Below, piece by piece: positions 47,121 through 59,100 of a stretch of DNA of 64,000 bases (its first letter is position 1; each line of letters opens with the position of its first letter). Where the stretch lies: NCBI GenBank assembly GCA_030267565.1, contig BRXU01000018.1, positions 1,550,001 to 1,614,000 on the forward strand, read 5' to 3'. The stretch is from Pleodorina starrii (Eukaryota; Chlorophyta; Chlorophyceae; Chlamydomonadales; Volvocaceae). The notes below the pieces were generated by a model, which did no database searches, had not been told where the DNA came from, and worked only from the letters and a program-made list of their open reading frames with translations. The position numbers and the translations under genes were made by a program.

Positions 47121-47213
47121 AAGGAAAGGAAATCAAGAAGGTCTCCAGGAGCGAGCACCGGCGAGAAAGAAGGAAAGGAAAGCAAGAAGGTCTCCAGGAG
47201 CGAGCACCGGCGA
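47121..47213. repeat. 44-bp tandem duplication upstream of the DEAD-box gene
   Basis: 47121-47164 and 47170-47213 are identical except for one T/G change, separated by 5 bases. The pair lies 137 bases upstream of the helicase ATG, so in the promoter or 5' untranslated region. Confidence 0.9.
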
Positions 47214-47349
47214 CGCGACCGGTTGACTACGGTAACCAACGGCCAACCGTTTGAGACGAACGGACGAAACCTGATATCCAGATTGCTTGAAACAAAGGCA
47301 CATCAGGCAGCATGTAGATAGTGGTTGCTGTAGGTTCTCATTCTTCAAG

Positions 47350-50300
47350 ATGGCGCCGCGGTCAGCAGCGGCAAAAAAGTTTGCGGACTTAGGTTGCCTT
47401 TCAAAGGAAACACTTGAAGTACTTACATCGCTTGGGTTCAGTACCGCTACACCTGTGCAAGAGGCCACTATTCCCTTGTTCTGTGGCCACAAGGATGTGG
47501 CCGTCGACGCATGCACCGGCTCAGGGAAGACCCTCGCGTTCGTGCTTCCCGTCGTTGAGCGCTTACGGCGATTAGAGGAAGCTCTGAAAGCTCATCAGGT
47601 GCAGTCAAAATTAGACCAACTACCGCTCGCGTGTCGGCGGCCGGTGCTACGTGAGACACAGGCTTTCCAATTGCCCCTAGACGACCGAAACTATAATATA
47701 TTTTGGTCCATGCAGGTTGGTGCAATTATCATATCGCCAACCCGGGAGCTCGCAAAACAAATTTTCGGGGTCGCGGAGCCGTTCATCGCCAGCGTCCCTC
47801 ACCTTACGTCCATGCTGCTCGTCGGCGGAACGTAAGCCACCATCATCCTCAGTTTGTCCGGCGAAAAAAAAACCAACGCTGTGCTCTGCTGCGGAATGGA
47901 ATCGGGAACCGGCTTGCGGGACCCCACCGGTGCGGCCCACGGGACCCGCGGGTGTGGCCTCAGAACCAGCCCTTGCCACGGGGCCGTCACGTGTCGCGCT
48001 TGCGCATCTCCGCAGGGTGGGCTGGCTTACTGGGGACATCTTGACAAGGGTGGCACATGGCCTGGCGGAGGCGGCGCTGCGCAGCCGCGCATCCATGCCC
48101 CCCTCAGCACATCTTGCGCTGCCCTCTCCCTCCTACCTCACGTCGCACGCCCCCGTCAATATTCCCCCCGCGCCCCTTCTTTTTACCCCGCTCCCTTGCC
48201 CGCCCGCCCGCCCCCCCGGCCGCAGGGACCCGGCCCAGGATGTGGCGGCCTTCAAGGCCCGGGGCGCCCACGTGCTGGTGGGCACCCCGGGGCGCATCGA
48301 GGACGTCCTCAAGCGCTGCTCAGCGGTGGATCTGAGGCGACTCGAGGTACGGCGGTACCGTACGACATTGCACGACACGGGATGGGGGGAGGCACGTGTT
48401 GTGCAGCAGGTGCACAGCCGTGAGCAGGGGACGCGCCGTGCCCCGTGCCCTGGTGCCCCGCCTGTCCGCCCATCCGTCCGCCTGTCCCTACGCCTCCCTC
48501 CCACATCACACATCCGAGTATCTGGCCCCCTCCCGGCACCCGGCCCCTCTCGGTCGCATTCACCCCTCTTTCCCCCCCCCCCCCTTATCCCCCCCTTATC
48601 CCCCTCGCCTTTGGTGCGGCGATCACCCCACGTTGACATCATTTTTGGTTTCAGCTTCCGACACCACCGCCGAAACCCCGCTCCCTTTGTAATACCCGTA
48701 TCCTCACCCCTCAGACTGTTCTTCCTTTACACCGCTCCCTCAAACCCTCCCCCCTACACACACATACACACTCTCTCTCACACTCTCTCACACACGCTCT
48801 CTCACACGCCCTCTCGCCCACCCCTCCCCACCCCTCCCCACCCCCCAGGTCCTCGTGCTCGACGAGGCCGATCGGTTGCTGGACATGGGCTTCAAGGCGC
48901 AGCTGGATGCGGTGATGGTCCGACTGCCCAAACAGCGCCGCACCGGCCTCTTCTCCGCCACCCAGACGGAGGCGGTGCAGGAGCTGGCCAGGGCGGGGCT
49001 GCGCAACCCCGTCCGGATCAACGTGGCAGTCAGCGCAGCAGCAGCAGCAGCAGCAGCGGGAGGAGGAGGAGGAGGAGGGTCCCAGACCCAGCCCCGGAAG
49101 CAGAAGGAGCAGAAGGAGGAGCGGAAGAAGGAGGAGGAGGAGGGGGAGGAGGATCAAGGGGTGGAGGGGTTGGAGCAGGAAGGGCAGGAGGAGCAGGGGG
49201 CGGAGGCGGAGGGCGGTGCGCTCCAAAAGACTCCCAACAGTCTGAGTATTCAGTACGTGGTGGTGGAGGCGGATGAGAAGATTCCGCAGCTGGTGAGCAC
49301 CAGCAGGGTGGGGGAGGGGGAGAGGGAGGGAGGGAGAGGGAGGGAGAGGAAAGGAGGGGGAGGGTTGGAGGGGGGAGGGGGTTAGCGCGGGAAGTCCGGG
49401 CTGGGGGTGTGTCATCAGAGGGGCTCGAGGGGGGGGCAGGGGGAGGTTTGCGATGGAGTCGAAAGTGGAGGAACGCAGTCGATGGACGGGTAGGGTGGGC
49501 GGGTGGGTGAGTGGCTGAGTGGGCGAGTGGGCGAGCGGGCGGGTGGGGGGTGGGTGGGTGGGTGGGGTGAGAGGGATGTGTGGCTTGGGCGCGGGGATTC
49601 CCGGCGCCAGCAGATGCCCGGGGGCCCTGTGGAGCAAAGGAGGGGAGGGGGGAGGGCGGGGAGGGCTCGGGGGGAAGTTCGTGTCTGGTGGCGTTGCTCG
49701 TCCCTCAGGCCCCGGGTGGTGCCCTGTCCACCCACTGCACCAGCGGCTCTACACCGGGGGGGGGTGCGTCCGCCACTGCATCCTCCCGCCCACCCACCCA
49801 CCCCACCCACTGGACCGCACCTCTCACTCCCCTGGGAATTGGGATTGGGAATCGGGGTATTGGGGATTGGGACTCGCAACCTCGTTTTGCTGCACCTCGG
49901 CCTTCCTGCCAGGAAGCACCCCGGGGCCCTTTCCCCTCCCCTCCCCGGCCCAGGGCCCAGGGCCGCTCCCTCCCCCAACCAACCTCCCCACCCGTCCACC
50001 CCCCGTCCTCTCCCCACCTCTCCTCCTTGCTGCCTCTCTTTCTCCCCCATCAGCCATCACCCATCACCCCACCCCACCTCAACCCACTCTCGATTTCATA
50101 CTGCTTACCCTCACTGCCCTCCCCTGTCCCCAACAACGTCCGCAGTGACTCATATTTTATATAAAGGATCACATCACTCACTGCCCTCACTGCCCCCCTG
50201 GCCCCCCCCCTTCGGCCTTCTCCTGTTGCTTTTACCGCTCACGGGCTCCGGCCTATACGTGGATAACCCCTTGGCCCCCCCTCCCCCAGGTCCGCTTCCT

Positions 50301-53300
50301 GCGGCTGCACGGCCCCGCCCGCAAGGTGATTGTTTACTGCCTCACGTGCGCCGCTGTGGACCACCTGGCGCTGGTGCTGCCCCGCCTGGCCGCCCTGAGG
50401 GGGGTGAGGCTGAGGGCGCTGCACGGCAAGATGAAGCAGGCGGCGCGGGAGAGGGAGCTGGAGGCGTTCAGGGCGCTGCCGGCGGGTGGGTGGGTGGGTG
50501 GGGGGTGAGGTTGGGGTGGGGGTGGGTGGGGGGTGAGGGTGGGGTGGGGTGGACCACCTCGCTGTCCTTTTGCAGACGGGAAGATTCCGATATGCGATTA
50601 CACCACCGCCCTTTCGTTACCGTTCACGGGCTCCGGCCCAGCCATCCGTGGATCAAGTACCACCCCCTTACCCCGCACCCCCCCACCCCCTCCTGGCAGG
50701 TGCTCTCCTGTGCACCGACCTTGCCGCCCGGGGTCTGGACATCCCCGACGTGCACTGGATTGTGCAGCTGGACCCGCCGCAGGACCCCGCCGCCTTCGTG
50801 CACCGAGTGGGTCGTACCGCCCGCATGGGTCGTACGGGGGATGCGGTGGTGTACCTGCAGCCGCATGAGGGCAGCTACGTGGAGTTCCTGAGGCTGAGGA
50901 AGGTGGGGAGGGGGGAAGGGGGGAGGGGGGAGCGGGGGTGGGGGGAGGGGAGGGAGGAGGGGAGGGGGGGGAGGGAGGGTGTGTGGGTGGGGTGGGGAAG
51001 AGGGGGCCGCGGCCAAATGGGACATGAGGGGGCGTGGATGGGGCTGGTAGGGCTGGGGGTGGTGGGGGAGGTGGGGTGATACGTGATGGGAGGGAGGGAG
51101 GAGGCTGTACCGCAGGGGGGTGAGGCGGGGGTGAGGCGGGGGGGGGGGAGCAACAGCGAGCAGTGAGTGGACGGGTGGAGCAGCGGTGAGTGCCAACCAG
51201 CCGTTAACCCAACCCCACATGTACACACGGATGGATACCGTAGGGGGAGGTGACAGGTGGCGAGGCAGGCGGGGGAGGGAGGGAGGGAGGGAGGGAGGGA
51301 GGGAGGGAGGGAGGAGGGTATTGGAGAGGGGCGGGTGTGTACTGCCGACGCACATTGCATCAGTGTGTGTATGTGAGTGTGTGTGTGTGTGTGGTTGCAT
51401 GTGCACTGGTACTCATCTCGCAGGGCCCTCACCTGCCCCCCCCTTCCCCTTCCCCTTCCCCGGCGGCCGTGTTGGTGGCAGGTTCCCCTCACGGAGGGCT
51501 CCCAGCTGCCGCCCACCACCGTACACCTCACCGGCTCACATCCACACAACCACAGCGCCAGCGGCAGAGCAGCAACCGCCGCCGCCACCGCCGCCGCCAC
51601 CAACGGCGGCGACGCGGACGACGGCGACGCGGACGACGACGGCGGCCCGGGTCCCAGCGGCCGACCTGCCGCTCCAGGGGGGGAGCCCGTTGGGGCCGGA
51701 GAGGCGGCGGAGGCCGGCGGCGGCGGCAAGAAGAACAAGAAGAAAAAGAAGGGCGGCGAGGCGGCGGCGGCGGCGGACGGCGCCGCAGTCGGCGGCTGCC
51801 CCACCTCCGCCGCCGCCGCCGCCCCTCCGCCGCCTTCCACCGTCTCCACAGCGACTGAGGATGTGTGTGCTGCGCTGCGCTCCGCTGCTGAGAGGGACCG
51901 GGAGGCGATGGAGAGGGCCACCAAGGCGTTTGTGACGTACGTGAGGGGCTACAAGGAGCACCACTGCAAGTTCATATTCCGGTTGCAGGTGGGGAGGGGC
52001 GCCAGGTGGCTGGTGCTGGGGGTGGGGTGTTTGCGGGGGGAGTTGGGGGGAGGGGGAGGGAGTGGAAAGGATTGCGACACCGCAGGCGATGGAGCGGAGG
52101 CGGCGTTGACGAAAGCGGTGGAGGGGGCCACCTTTCGTAACACACCCCGCCACGCCCTTTGCCAGTCCCCCTCTCCCCCTCCCCTCTGAAGGGGCAGTCC
52201 ACTCTCCTCCTCCCCCCACCCGGCGGTCCTCCTTTCCGAACCCACCCCTCCCTCCCGCTCTCCCTCCCCTCACCCGGCTCCCTCCCGATGCACCCCAACC
52301 CCCTCCCCCCCCTCTCCCCTCCCTCCCCATCAGGACCTCAACGTGGGCCGTCTGGCCACCGGTCTGGGTCTGCTGCGACTGCCCAAGATGCCGGACCTCA
52401 AGAAACCGCTGGGGCTGGAGCACTTCAAGCCTTCGCCCGTCGACCCGGCCACGGTGCCGTACAAGGACAAGGCCCGGGAGAAGCAGCGACTCAAAGTGCG
52501 GCATGAGAACCGAGCGGGGGAGATGTAGGGGGGGAAGGGAGGGGCGCGGGGCCGGGCAGGGAGACGGATGGCGCGGATGGGCGGGCGAGGGGGGAGGGGC
52601 GGGGGGAAAGGGTACCCCCGGGTTGGGGGGAAAACCCCCGGGGAGAGCAAACTGCGGTGCGTGGTAAGGGGTCCACCTCACCAGCTCACCACCCCATCCG
52701 CCCTGCCTGGACAGGCGCTGCAGCAGCGGCAGGAGGCCGCGGGCGGGAAGGGCGGCGGCGGTGCGGTGGGCTCTGCCTCCGGCCCCAAGCGCCAGGCCCC
52801 CGCTGCTGAGCCCGAAGCGCGGCTTCCCGCGGCCAAGCGGCGGCAGTTGCAGCAAATCGACGAGGCGGCCAATCTCAATGCAGAGTACAGGTGGGCCGAG
52901 GGTGGGGTGCGATGGATGGGCAGGGGTGGTTTGGGTGGGGCTAAAACAGTCCCAAGAGGGTGGGGAAGGATGTCGGGGCGAAGGGGGGACCCGAGGCCCT
53001 GTCCGGGGACGGTGGGGCGTCCACCCGCTCCCCCCAAGGCGCCCTGCCGAGCCCCGAGCCCGGACTCATTTGCCAAGGTACTCGGCATTGGAGCGGAGGC
53101 ATCCGTGTTGGCCGAGGGGCCAATGCAAATACATGTCATGTGTATGCTACTTTAACGCTGATGTACTTCTGCGCCTCCGGGGAATCGGACACCGATCTTT
53201 TGCGTGGAAGGCAAGTACCGTATCCTCACCACTGGACTAGTGGCGCTTCGCAGTGAGGATTGGATCGTGCACCATCAATTCCGCAGCGCTCGCCGTAGAA

Positions 53301-53876
53301 ACCCCCCCATCCTATCCCGGATTCCCTGTCCCCGCCTGACTTCCCTCCCCTCTCCTCCCCCCCCCCCCGGACCTCCCCGGCAGTCTGCTCAAGAAGCTCA
53401 AAAAGGGTAAGATTTCGCAGCACCAGTACAACGTGGCAACCGGCCTGTCGTCAGACGAAGAGGAAGACGAGGGGGCCGGCGGCGGTGGTGGCGATGCCCG
53501 AGCGGGAGCGGCGGCGGGAGCCGGGGCCGTGAGGGCCGTGGGGGCCGGCGGCTCGCCCGCGGGCAGCGACGACGAGGGCGGCGGTAGCGACGATGACGGC
53601 GAGGGCGACGATGGCGGCGAGGGCGACGAGGGGGGCGGTGGCGGAGGCGGCGAGGGGCGAGGCGGCGGCGGCGCCGCGTCCGGAGGATCGGGTCGGATGG
53701 GGAATGGCCGGGGCCCGGGGCGGCGGCCGGGGAGGCAGCACGGTGGCGGTGGCGGCGGCGGCGGCTTGGGTGTAAAGCAGCCGCGGGGCGCGCTCCAGAC
53801 GTACATTGACAAGAAAACCAAGAAGAAGAAAAAGAAGAGCCGGCAGCAGCAACAGCAGCAGAGGACTGGGTTGTGA
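47350..53876 (+). CDS. DDX55: DEAD-box ATP-dependent RNA helicase, DDX55/SPB4 family, 10 exons
   Basis: Exons 47350-47598, 47716-47831, 48226-48346, 48849-49292, 50290-50485, 50700-50902, 51482-51988, 52334-52495, 52715-52890 and 53384-53876 close in frame to 888 residues. All helicase motifs are present: Q motif [32 protein letters not shown] at 167-170, SAT at 198-200, [14 protein letters not shown], and [10 protein letters not shown]. The SPB4-type C-terminal domain follows ([44 protein letters not shown]). Family members assemble the 60S ribosomal subunit in the nucleolus. Compared with the roughly 600-residue animal protein, there are low-complexity inserts after SAT (poly-Ala, Gly, then Glu/Lys-rich), after motif VI, and a long Gly/Asp-rich tail ending in a basic Lys/Gln run. 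Confidence 0.93.
50241..50264 (+). repeat. Dispersed 24-bp repeat at the exon 5 acceptor of the helicase gene
   Basis: Full copy, sense orientation, followed by a C-rich tract; 25 bases upstream of exon 5 (50290). Confidence 0.8.
50626..50653 (+). repeat. Dispersed 24-bp repeat, diverged copy at the exon 6 acceptor
   Basis: ACGGGCTCCGGCC then CCGTGGAT, with a changed middle, preceded by TTACCGTTC as at 41073. It lies 46 bases upstream of exon 6 (50700). Confidence 0.65.
51274..51313. repeat. GGGA tetranucleotide microsatellite
   Basis: About ten GGGA units in intron 6 of the helicase gene. Confidence 0.9.
53170..53246 (-). tRNA. tRNA-Gly(UCC)-like sequence, probably a pseudogene or SINE head
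   Basis: Read on the minus strand, the sequence folds as a tRNA. The acceptor stem GCGCCAC pairs with GAGGCGC apart from one A-A mismatch. The D stem is GTCC/GGAT. The anticodon arm is TTGC-CTTCCAC-GCAA, giving anticodon UCC (Gly). The T stem is CGGTG/CCCCG with one mismatch. The A box TAGTCCAGTGG is perfect; the T loop reads TCCGATT instead of TTCGATT. About five extra bases (CGGTA) sit between the D stem and the anticodon stem. These defects argue for a decayed or SINE-derived copy. It lies antisense in the last intron of the helicase gene. Confidence 0.5.
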
Positions 53877-56153
53877 GGCACGTTGTGACGCGCGGCTTGC
53901 TGTCGTACCCGCGTGTTGGCCGGTGCGTTTGGAGTGGGAGGGGGGATGTGACCCGGGAGGGTGAGGGTCTCGCGATTGGTTTTGGGTTTGACATGATGGG
54001 CTTTGGTTTGGTTTCGGGGCAGGCGAACAGCCTGCCCGCCATCGCCCTTTGACCGAGTGCCTGTGTGTGTGTGTGTGTCTGTGTCTGTGTGTGTGCGGCA
54101 CTTTGACTTTCTTGACGGCGGGTACGGGCGGCATGGTGGCTCGGGCGCTGCAGAGGAGTGGATGGTGGGGAGCGGGCGCAGGGCGCGGCAGGACTTCAGA
54201 CATGTACGACAACGGGGGGAAGGAGGCGAGAGTGGGTTTGCGTGCGTTGCGGTGCGGAGAGCAGTGAACAGGCAACCGCTGGATCGCAGAACTGTACGGA
54301 TGTACGGATGACGGAATGGACTCGGCTGGTGCCGGTGGGTCCCATGGGACCAACCCTCCCTCAATGATGAGCGGACACGGGGGAGGGTGCTGGTCTGCAG
54401 TCGGCAGGCCCGTGAGGTTCTGAGTTGACTCAGAATGCGCCAGCGCAGGACCCTAGTGGTCCCTCATTGTAACTCTCGCATCCTGGTACCGGTAAACACG
54501 GTACGTGCAACGCGGCCGCTTCATCTGCGCCATTGTTGCGGACTGGCTCCGGAGCGTCGAATGGGAGGCCATACCGCGAGCGCACGGCATTGGTGCTTTG
54601 GTTGAGCTCGTTGTCCTGGTTTGGGGGCGGACTGCCGACTTCCCGGACATCCCTTCCCGCGTTGACACCGCCGCCGGTGCCCCGCACTACGGTCAGCGAA
54701 GCCGCGCGCGTTGCGGCGTGTTTATCGTACATTACGGCCGCTTGTCTCCCGGCCTGCAGGCCCAGACGGAAAGCTTTGCCGCATTGACGCCAGCGCACAG
54801 CATTACTGTGCAGGTTCGACAGTTGACTTCCTCCCACCCGCCCAATTTGTTCGAAACCTACTTCGCTCACCGTAACTATACACAATAGCAAGCACTAGCA
54901 AGCGCTGTTACGGTATGTCTTGTAGCTTCAGGGTTCACTGCGAACTGTCGCAAACGTATTCAGGTAGAAGCCTGGTCCAGTTTCTGGTAAAGCGCAGAGA
55001 GACCTCGCAGACCAGCCTGTGTTTGTGTGAGCTCACGATAACCCTTATAAGAGCTGTCGTACCGTGGATGGCCGTCGTACCGTGGATACGGTGTACGTGT
55101 ACGTGTTATTCGCTATGGTCGCTGAAAGCGGTGCCATGCACGGACATGCATGGATCAACAACCAAGGTGGGCAGCACTGCGAGCACCGCGAGTCAACACA
55201 CGTGCAAAACGTACCCGCAACGACCCCACCCTATAGGTACCGGTAATGGCAAACCCCCTGGTTGTCACGCCTTAGCTGGCACACCCTCGCAGTTGCAAAC
55301 CGACGAGGTCTGCGAGTCTCCCGCCCCGCACGTCGTTTGGTTCTGCTTCCTCCCACGCCTCAATTACGTTGTCCGCCGCCGCTTCGTCGATGGCTGTTGC
55401 CTGGTGGCGGGCCCAGCTGAGGCCACAAACGTCGTACAGAGTACGGCGGTCTTCATCGTGACCAGCTCTTCGAAATCCTCTGGGGCGTGTCATCAAATGC
55501 TCCTCGTCAACCACGCGTTCGAAAGTCGAAACACAGACACACGCACGACACACGCGCACGCGTCTCCCCACTACGGTACACCCATCTACCCACACGGCCT
55601 CCTCCCCGCGCAACATGAGCAGCAATACCGCTTTAGACGCCGTTCATGTATATGCACCCGTGCGGCGCAACCTAACCTCGCACGCGCCTGCTGGTCAGAC
55701 GCGACACGCGAGTCGGTGGAGACCCGGACCACACCTGTCTTAACGGGTACTCGCCCAGCAAGCGCGCAGGCCTCCAATACCCACAACCCTTCCCCGCTCC
55801 TCCCTGACTTCCCCCTCCCCCGGCGAGTGTCCCCGCAGTGCACGCCGCCCAATTCCCATGCCCCCCCTCTTGTCCCCCTTATGTCCCCCATCCTTCCACT
55901 TCGCCGCCTGCCCGCTCGATATCATGCCCGCCCTGTCGATATCATGTCGTGTCGTGTCCTGTCCATCCCCGTGTAACCCACCAGACCGCCTGCCCGCCCG
56001 CCCGCCCGCCCGCCGCGTGCTCAGCACAGCTCAGCACAGCACAGCAACGCTCCGTCCTGCCACAGCGCCACTCCGGCCCCCCCAACTGCTCTGTTGGCAG
56101 CTCGGCTCGGCTCAGCTCGACTCGTCCCTCCCTCCCCCCCAGCTGTCAGCTCT
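53877..56153. other. Intergenic region between convergent genes
   Basis: It holds the 3' flank of the helicase gene with a TGTAA (54468-54472) inside a dispersed repeat, a GT-rich run near 54061-54096, short direct repeats of GTCGTACCGTGGAT near 55065-55086, and CCCG repeats near 55990-56015. No exon is recognised. Confidence 0.45.
54442..54484 (+). repeat. Dispersed 43-bp repeat, copy 2, carrying TGTAA
   Basis: Second copy of the repeat at 32669-32711. Its TGTAA at 54468-54472, about 590 bases after the helicase stop, is the first such signal and may be used for polyadenylation. Confidence 0.7.
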
Positions 56154-59100
56154 CTAATGGACCTTGGGCAGCTTGACCACCTTTCCGATGGCGATGGTGC
56201 GCCCCTCGTCCCGCAGCGTGAATCGGCCCAGGGAGGGCACGTCCGCAAAGCCCTCGATGCAGATGGGCTTGTCCACCGTGATGCGACAGATGCAGATGCC
56301 GCCGCTCTTGATGTACTTGACCTTCTTCTGCTCCTTGGTCTTGGGGTCGATCTCGGCGACCAACTTGGACACCTGAGAGGACAGGGAAGAGAAGAGAAAG
56401 ACAAGAGGGAGAGGCGGTGAGTGGCGAGGGTGGGGTGGATCGTGGATGTGAGGGCGGGAGTAATATGAAGTAAGAACCCGCAGCGATCGAAGAGGGAAAG
56501 AGGGGACAGGAAGGGCGAGAGGAGATGGGCGGGTGGCGTGCGTGTGTGGCGAGAAGGGTGCGTGTGCGTGGGGGCATGCGGCGGTTCGCAATGACGTCTC
56601 GCCCTCGCACTTCGACGTAGCTGAGGGTGAGGTGAGGTTGGGTGAGGTGGGCAGCTGACAAAGGTTGGACGGCTATTCCCACCACCGCGTGGGTTGGAAA
56701 CGATTTCAATTCCATCCTTGTCTACTCTCTACTGCAACCTGCCCCTCGCGGTCCGAAGGCCCCGAAAGCACAGCACGGTAAAGCACCAGCAACACACTCG
56801 TGCACGCACACAGCGGCACCCAGCCGCCGCTTCGTGCTCCTTCCCTCTCGCACTCGCACACAACTTGCCATAATGAGTCGTACAGCCGCGGGGCCACGTG
56901 TCTGCCCCCATCCTCGCTGCCGCCCTGCACCCGGTGACCTCCCTCCCGGCACACGCACGCACACACATACACACAGACACCCGCGCGCACATACACGCAT
57001 CCCGTCCCATCTCTCCAACCCCAGGCCGCCTCCCCCCCCCACGTGCCCACCTCGCACTCCTCGCATGCCGTGTGGATGTGCAGCACGCTCTTGTAGCCCA
57101 CCGTGAAGATGGGGTTGTGCTCCAACAGCTCAACAATCACCTGGACGAGAGAGGAAAGGGACAAGGGAAGGAAGGGACAAGGGAGGGAAGGACAAGGGAG
57201 GGAAGGGACAAGGGAAGAGAAGGAAGGGTCAAACCAGGCGCGAGGGGTGAAGAATGGGCCACGCGCAAAACCCTGGCGGTGTGACAGCGGCGGGTCGGTG
57301 CAGGAGGACACCAGGATAGATAGAGGGGCACCCAATGGCAGTCAAGTGGACAGGACGACAGCTCGCGGCGTGGAGGGCCGCCCGGGAAGGCGAATGGACC
57401 CCCCCCCCGAGAGGCAAGCCGTATTGCACTTCCCTCGCCCAGCAGGTCCTCCCTGAGTTATTTACTTATTTCGGCTTTGACCCTCTCACTGTCTCACTGT
57501 CCCACTGCCCTCCACCGCCCCCCCGCCCGCCCTGTACCCCCTCCCTCCTCACCCCTCCAGCCTCCCGCCCCTGCCCCTGGCCCACCGATCTGACCTCCTC
57601 CCGGCCTCCTCCCGGCCACCGCACCGCACCTCCAGGCAAACACCCTACCAGGTGACACCCTGTCACCCAGTCACCCTACTAGCACCCAGTCACCCTACTA
57701 GCACCCAGTCACCCTACTAGCACCCAGACACCCACCAGCTGTGCCTCGAACTGCGTCACCATGGGTACCGGGTTCTTGATGGACGACAGCACGAAGCCGG
57801 GGGAGATGTCCGCCTCGTCGCAGCCGCTCAGCCGCAGCCGCAGGTTCTCACCGCAGCGAGCAGACTGGGTCTCCTTCTCGTCGCGGAACACCGCGTCCAC
57901 CTTGACACGGAGCCTGCGTTCAGGGTGGGTGGCGTTTGGGGAGGCGTTCAGGGAGGCGTATTCAACAAGGTCGAGGGGGGGTGAGCGCGGAGGGCGACAA
58001 GACGGGAAGGATTCGAGATAGGAAGCAGAGATAGGCGTGGGACAGGGAGGGGAAACGGGCGGGCACGGACATGGCCAGGACGGCGCGCCGCTGGCGTGAG
58101 GGCCCGGAAGGGGCAGAGCAGATGTGAGTCAGTGCTTTCGTGGCATGGCTGGTGTCGTTGCCCTGGCTGGGGGCTGCTGACTGCGGGTGGTCGAGTGTGG
58201 AGCGCGCACCGCAGCGTCGCGACAAAAGATGCTTTGCGACCGACAAGTCCTGTCCGCCTGCCACCGCAACCGCGGCTCGGGACGTGCAGTGCGCACGCGA
58301 CTTGTCGGATGTCGGACGTCATCCAGTCGTCACTACGCTACAGCTCCCGCGTATGCTGGGGTGGGGGCCTGGTTTGAGCAAGCGGATAAAGGCGTGGCGA
58401 AATCTACGCCACCACCACCGCCGCCACCGCCATCGCCAAAGCCGCTCCTGCTCCCTGCTGCCGCTGCAGGCAAGCGGCCGTGATCGCTTTTTAGGGTTTA
58501 TATAGGCACGCACCGGCGATGGTATCGAACAGTCCATTTCGCTCGAAAGATAGAGAAGCACGGCTTCTCTCCAGCACGGGCGCGCACACCGGCCCTCGCC
58601 ATCCCCGACCCAACGCTGTCCGCCAGCTCCTCAACCCGCCCGCCACACGCCCATCCAACCCGCCCATCCAACTACTGAAACTCGCGCCTCGCTCGCCCCT
58701 TTCCCCCACCGCGGGGCACCGCCCCCCCTCCCGCCACTCACTTGTTCGGCATGACCTGCAGCACGTCCCCCACCCGCACAAAGCCCGCCTCGCTCTTGCC
58801 CATGACGATGGTGCCCATGTCCTTCCAGCGGTCCACGATGGGCATGCGGAAGGGAGCCATGGGGGAGCGCTCCAGGGGGTCCATGTTGTCAAGGACCTGG
58901 GGCCAGGGAGGGGGGAGGAGCGGGGAAGGGCCAGGGAGGGGAGCGAGGCAGGGGCGGGGCCGCGGGCCGTGGCAATGAGGTGCGGAGCGGCAACGGTTTA
59001 TAGGATGAATAAAAGAGTTCCTGTCCTTTTTTTCGGGGGGGGGGGCCTTGCTGCGGTACCCCTGGTGGTGGGGTATACAGCTATGCACCCAGGTTGGGAT

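Noticed and set aside
54505..54888. 127-codon plus-strand frame downstream of the helicase gene
   Set aside because: Overlapping frames of similar length exist on the other strand, as expected by chance in high-GC DNA, and there is no conserved motif.
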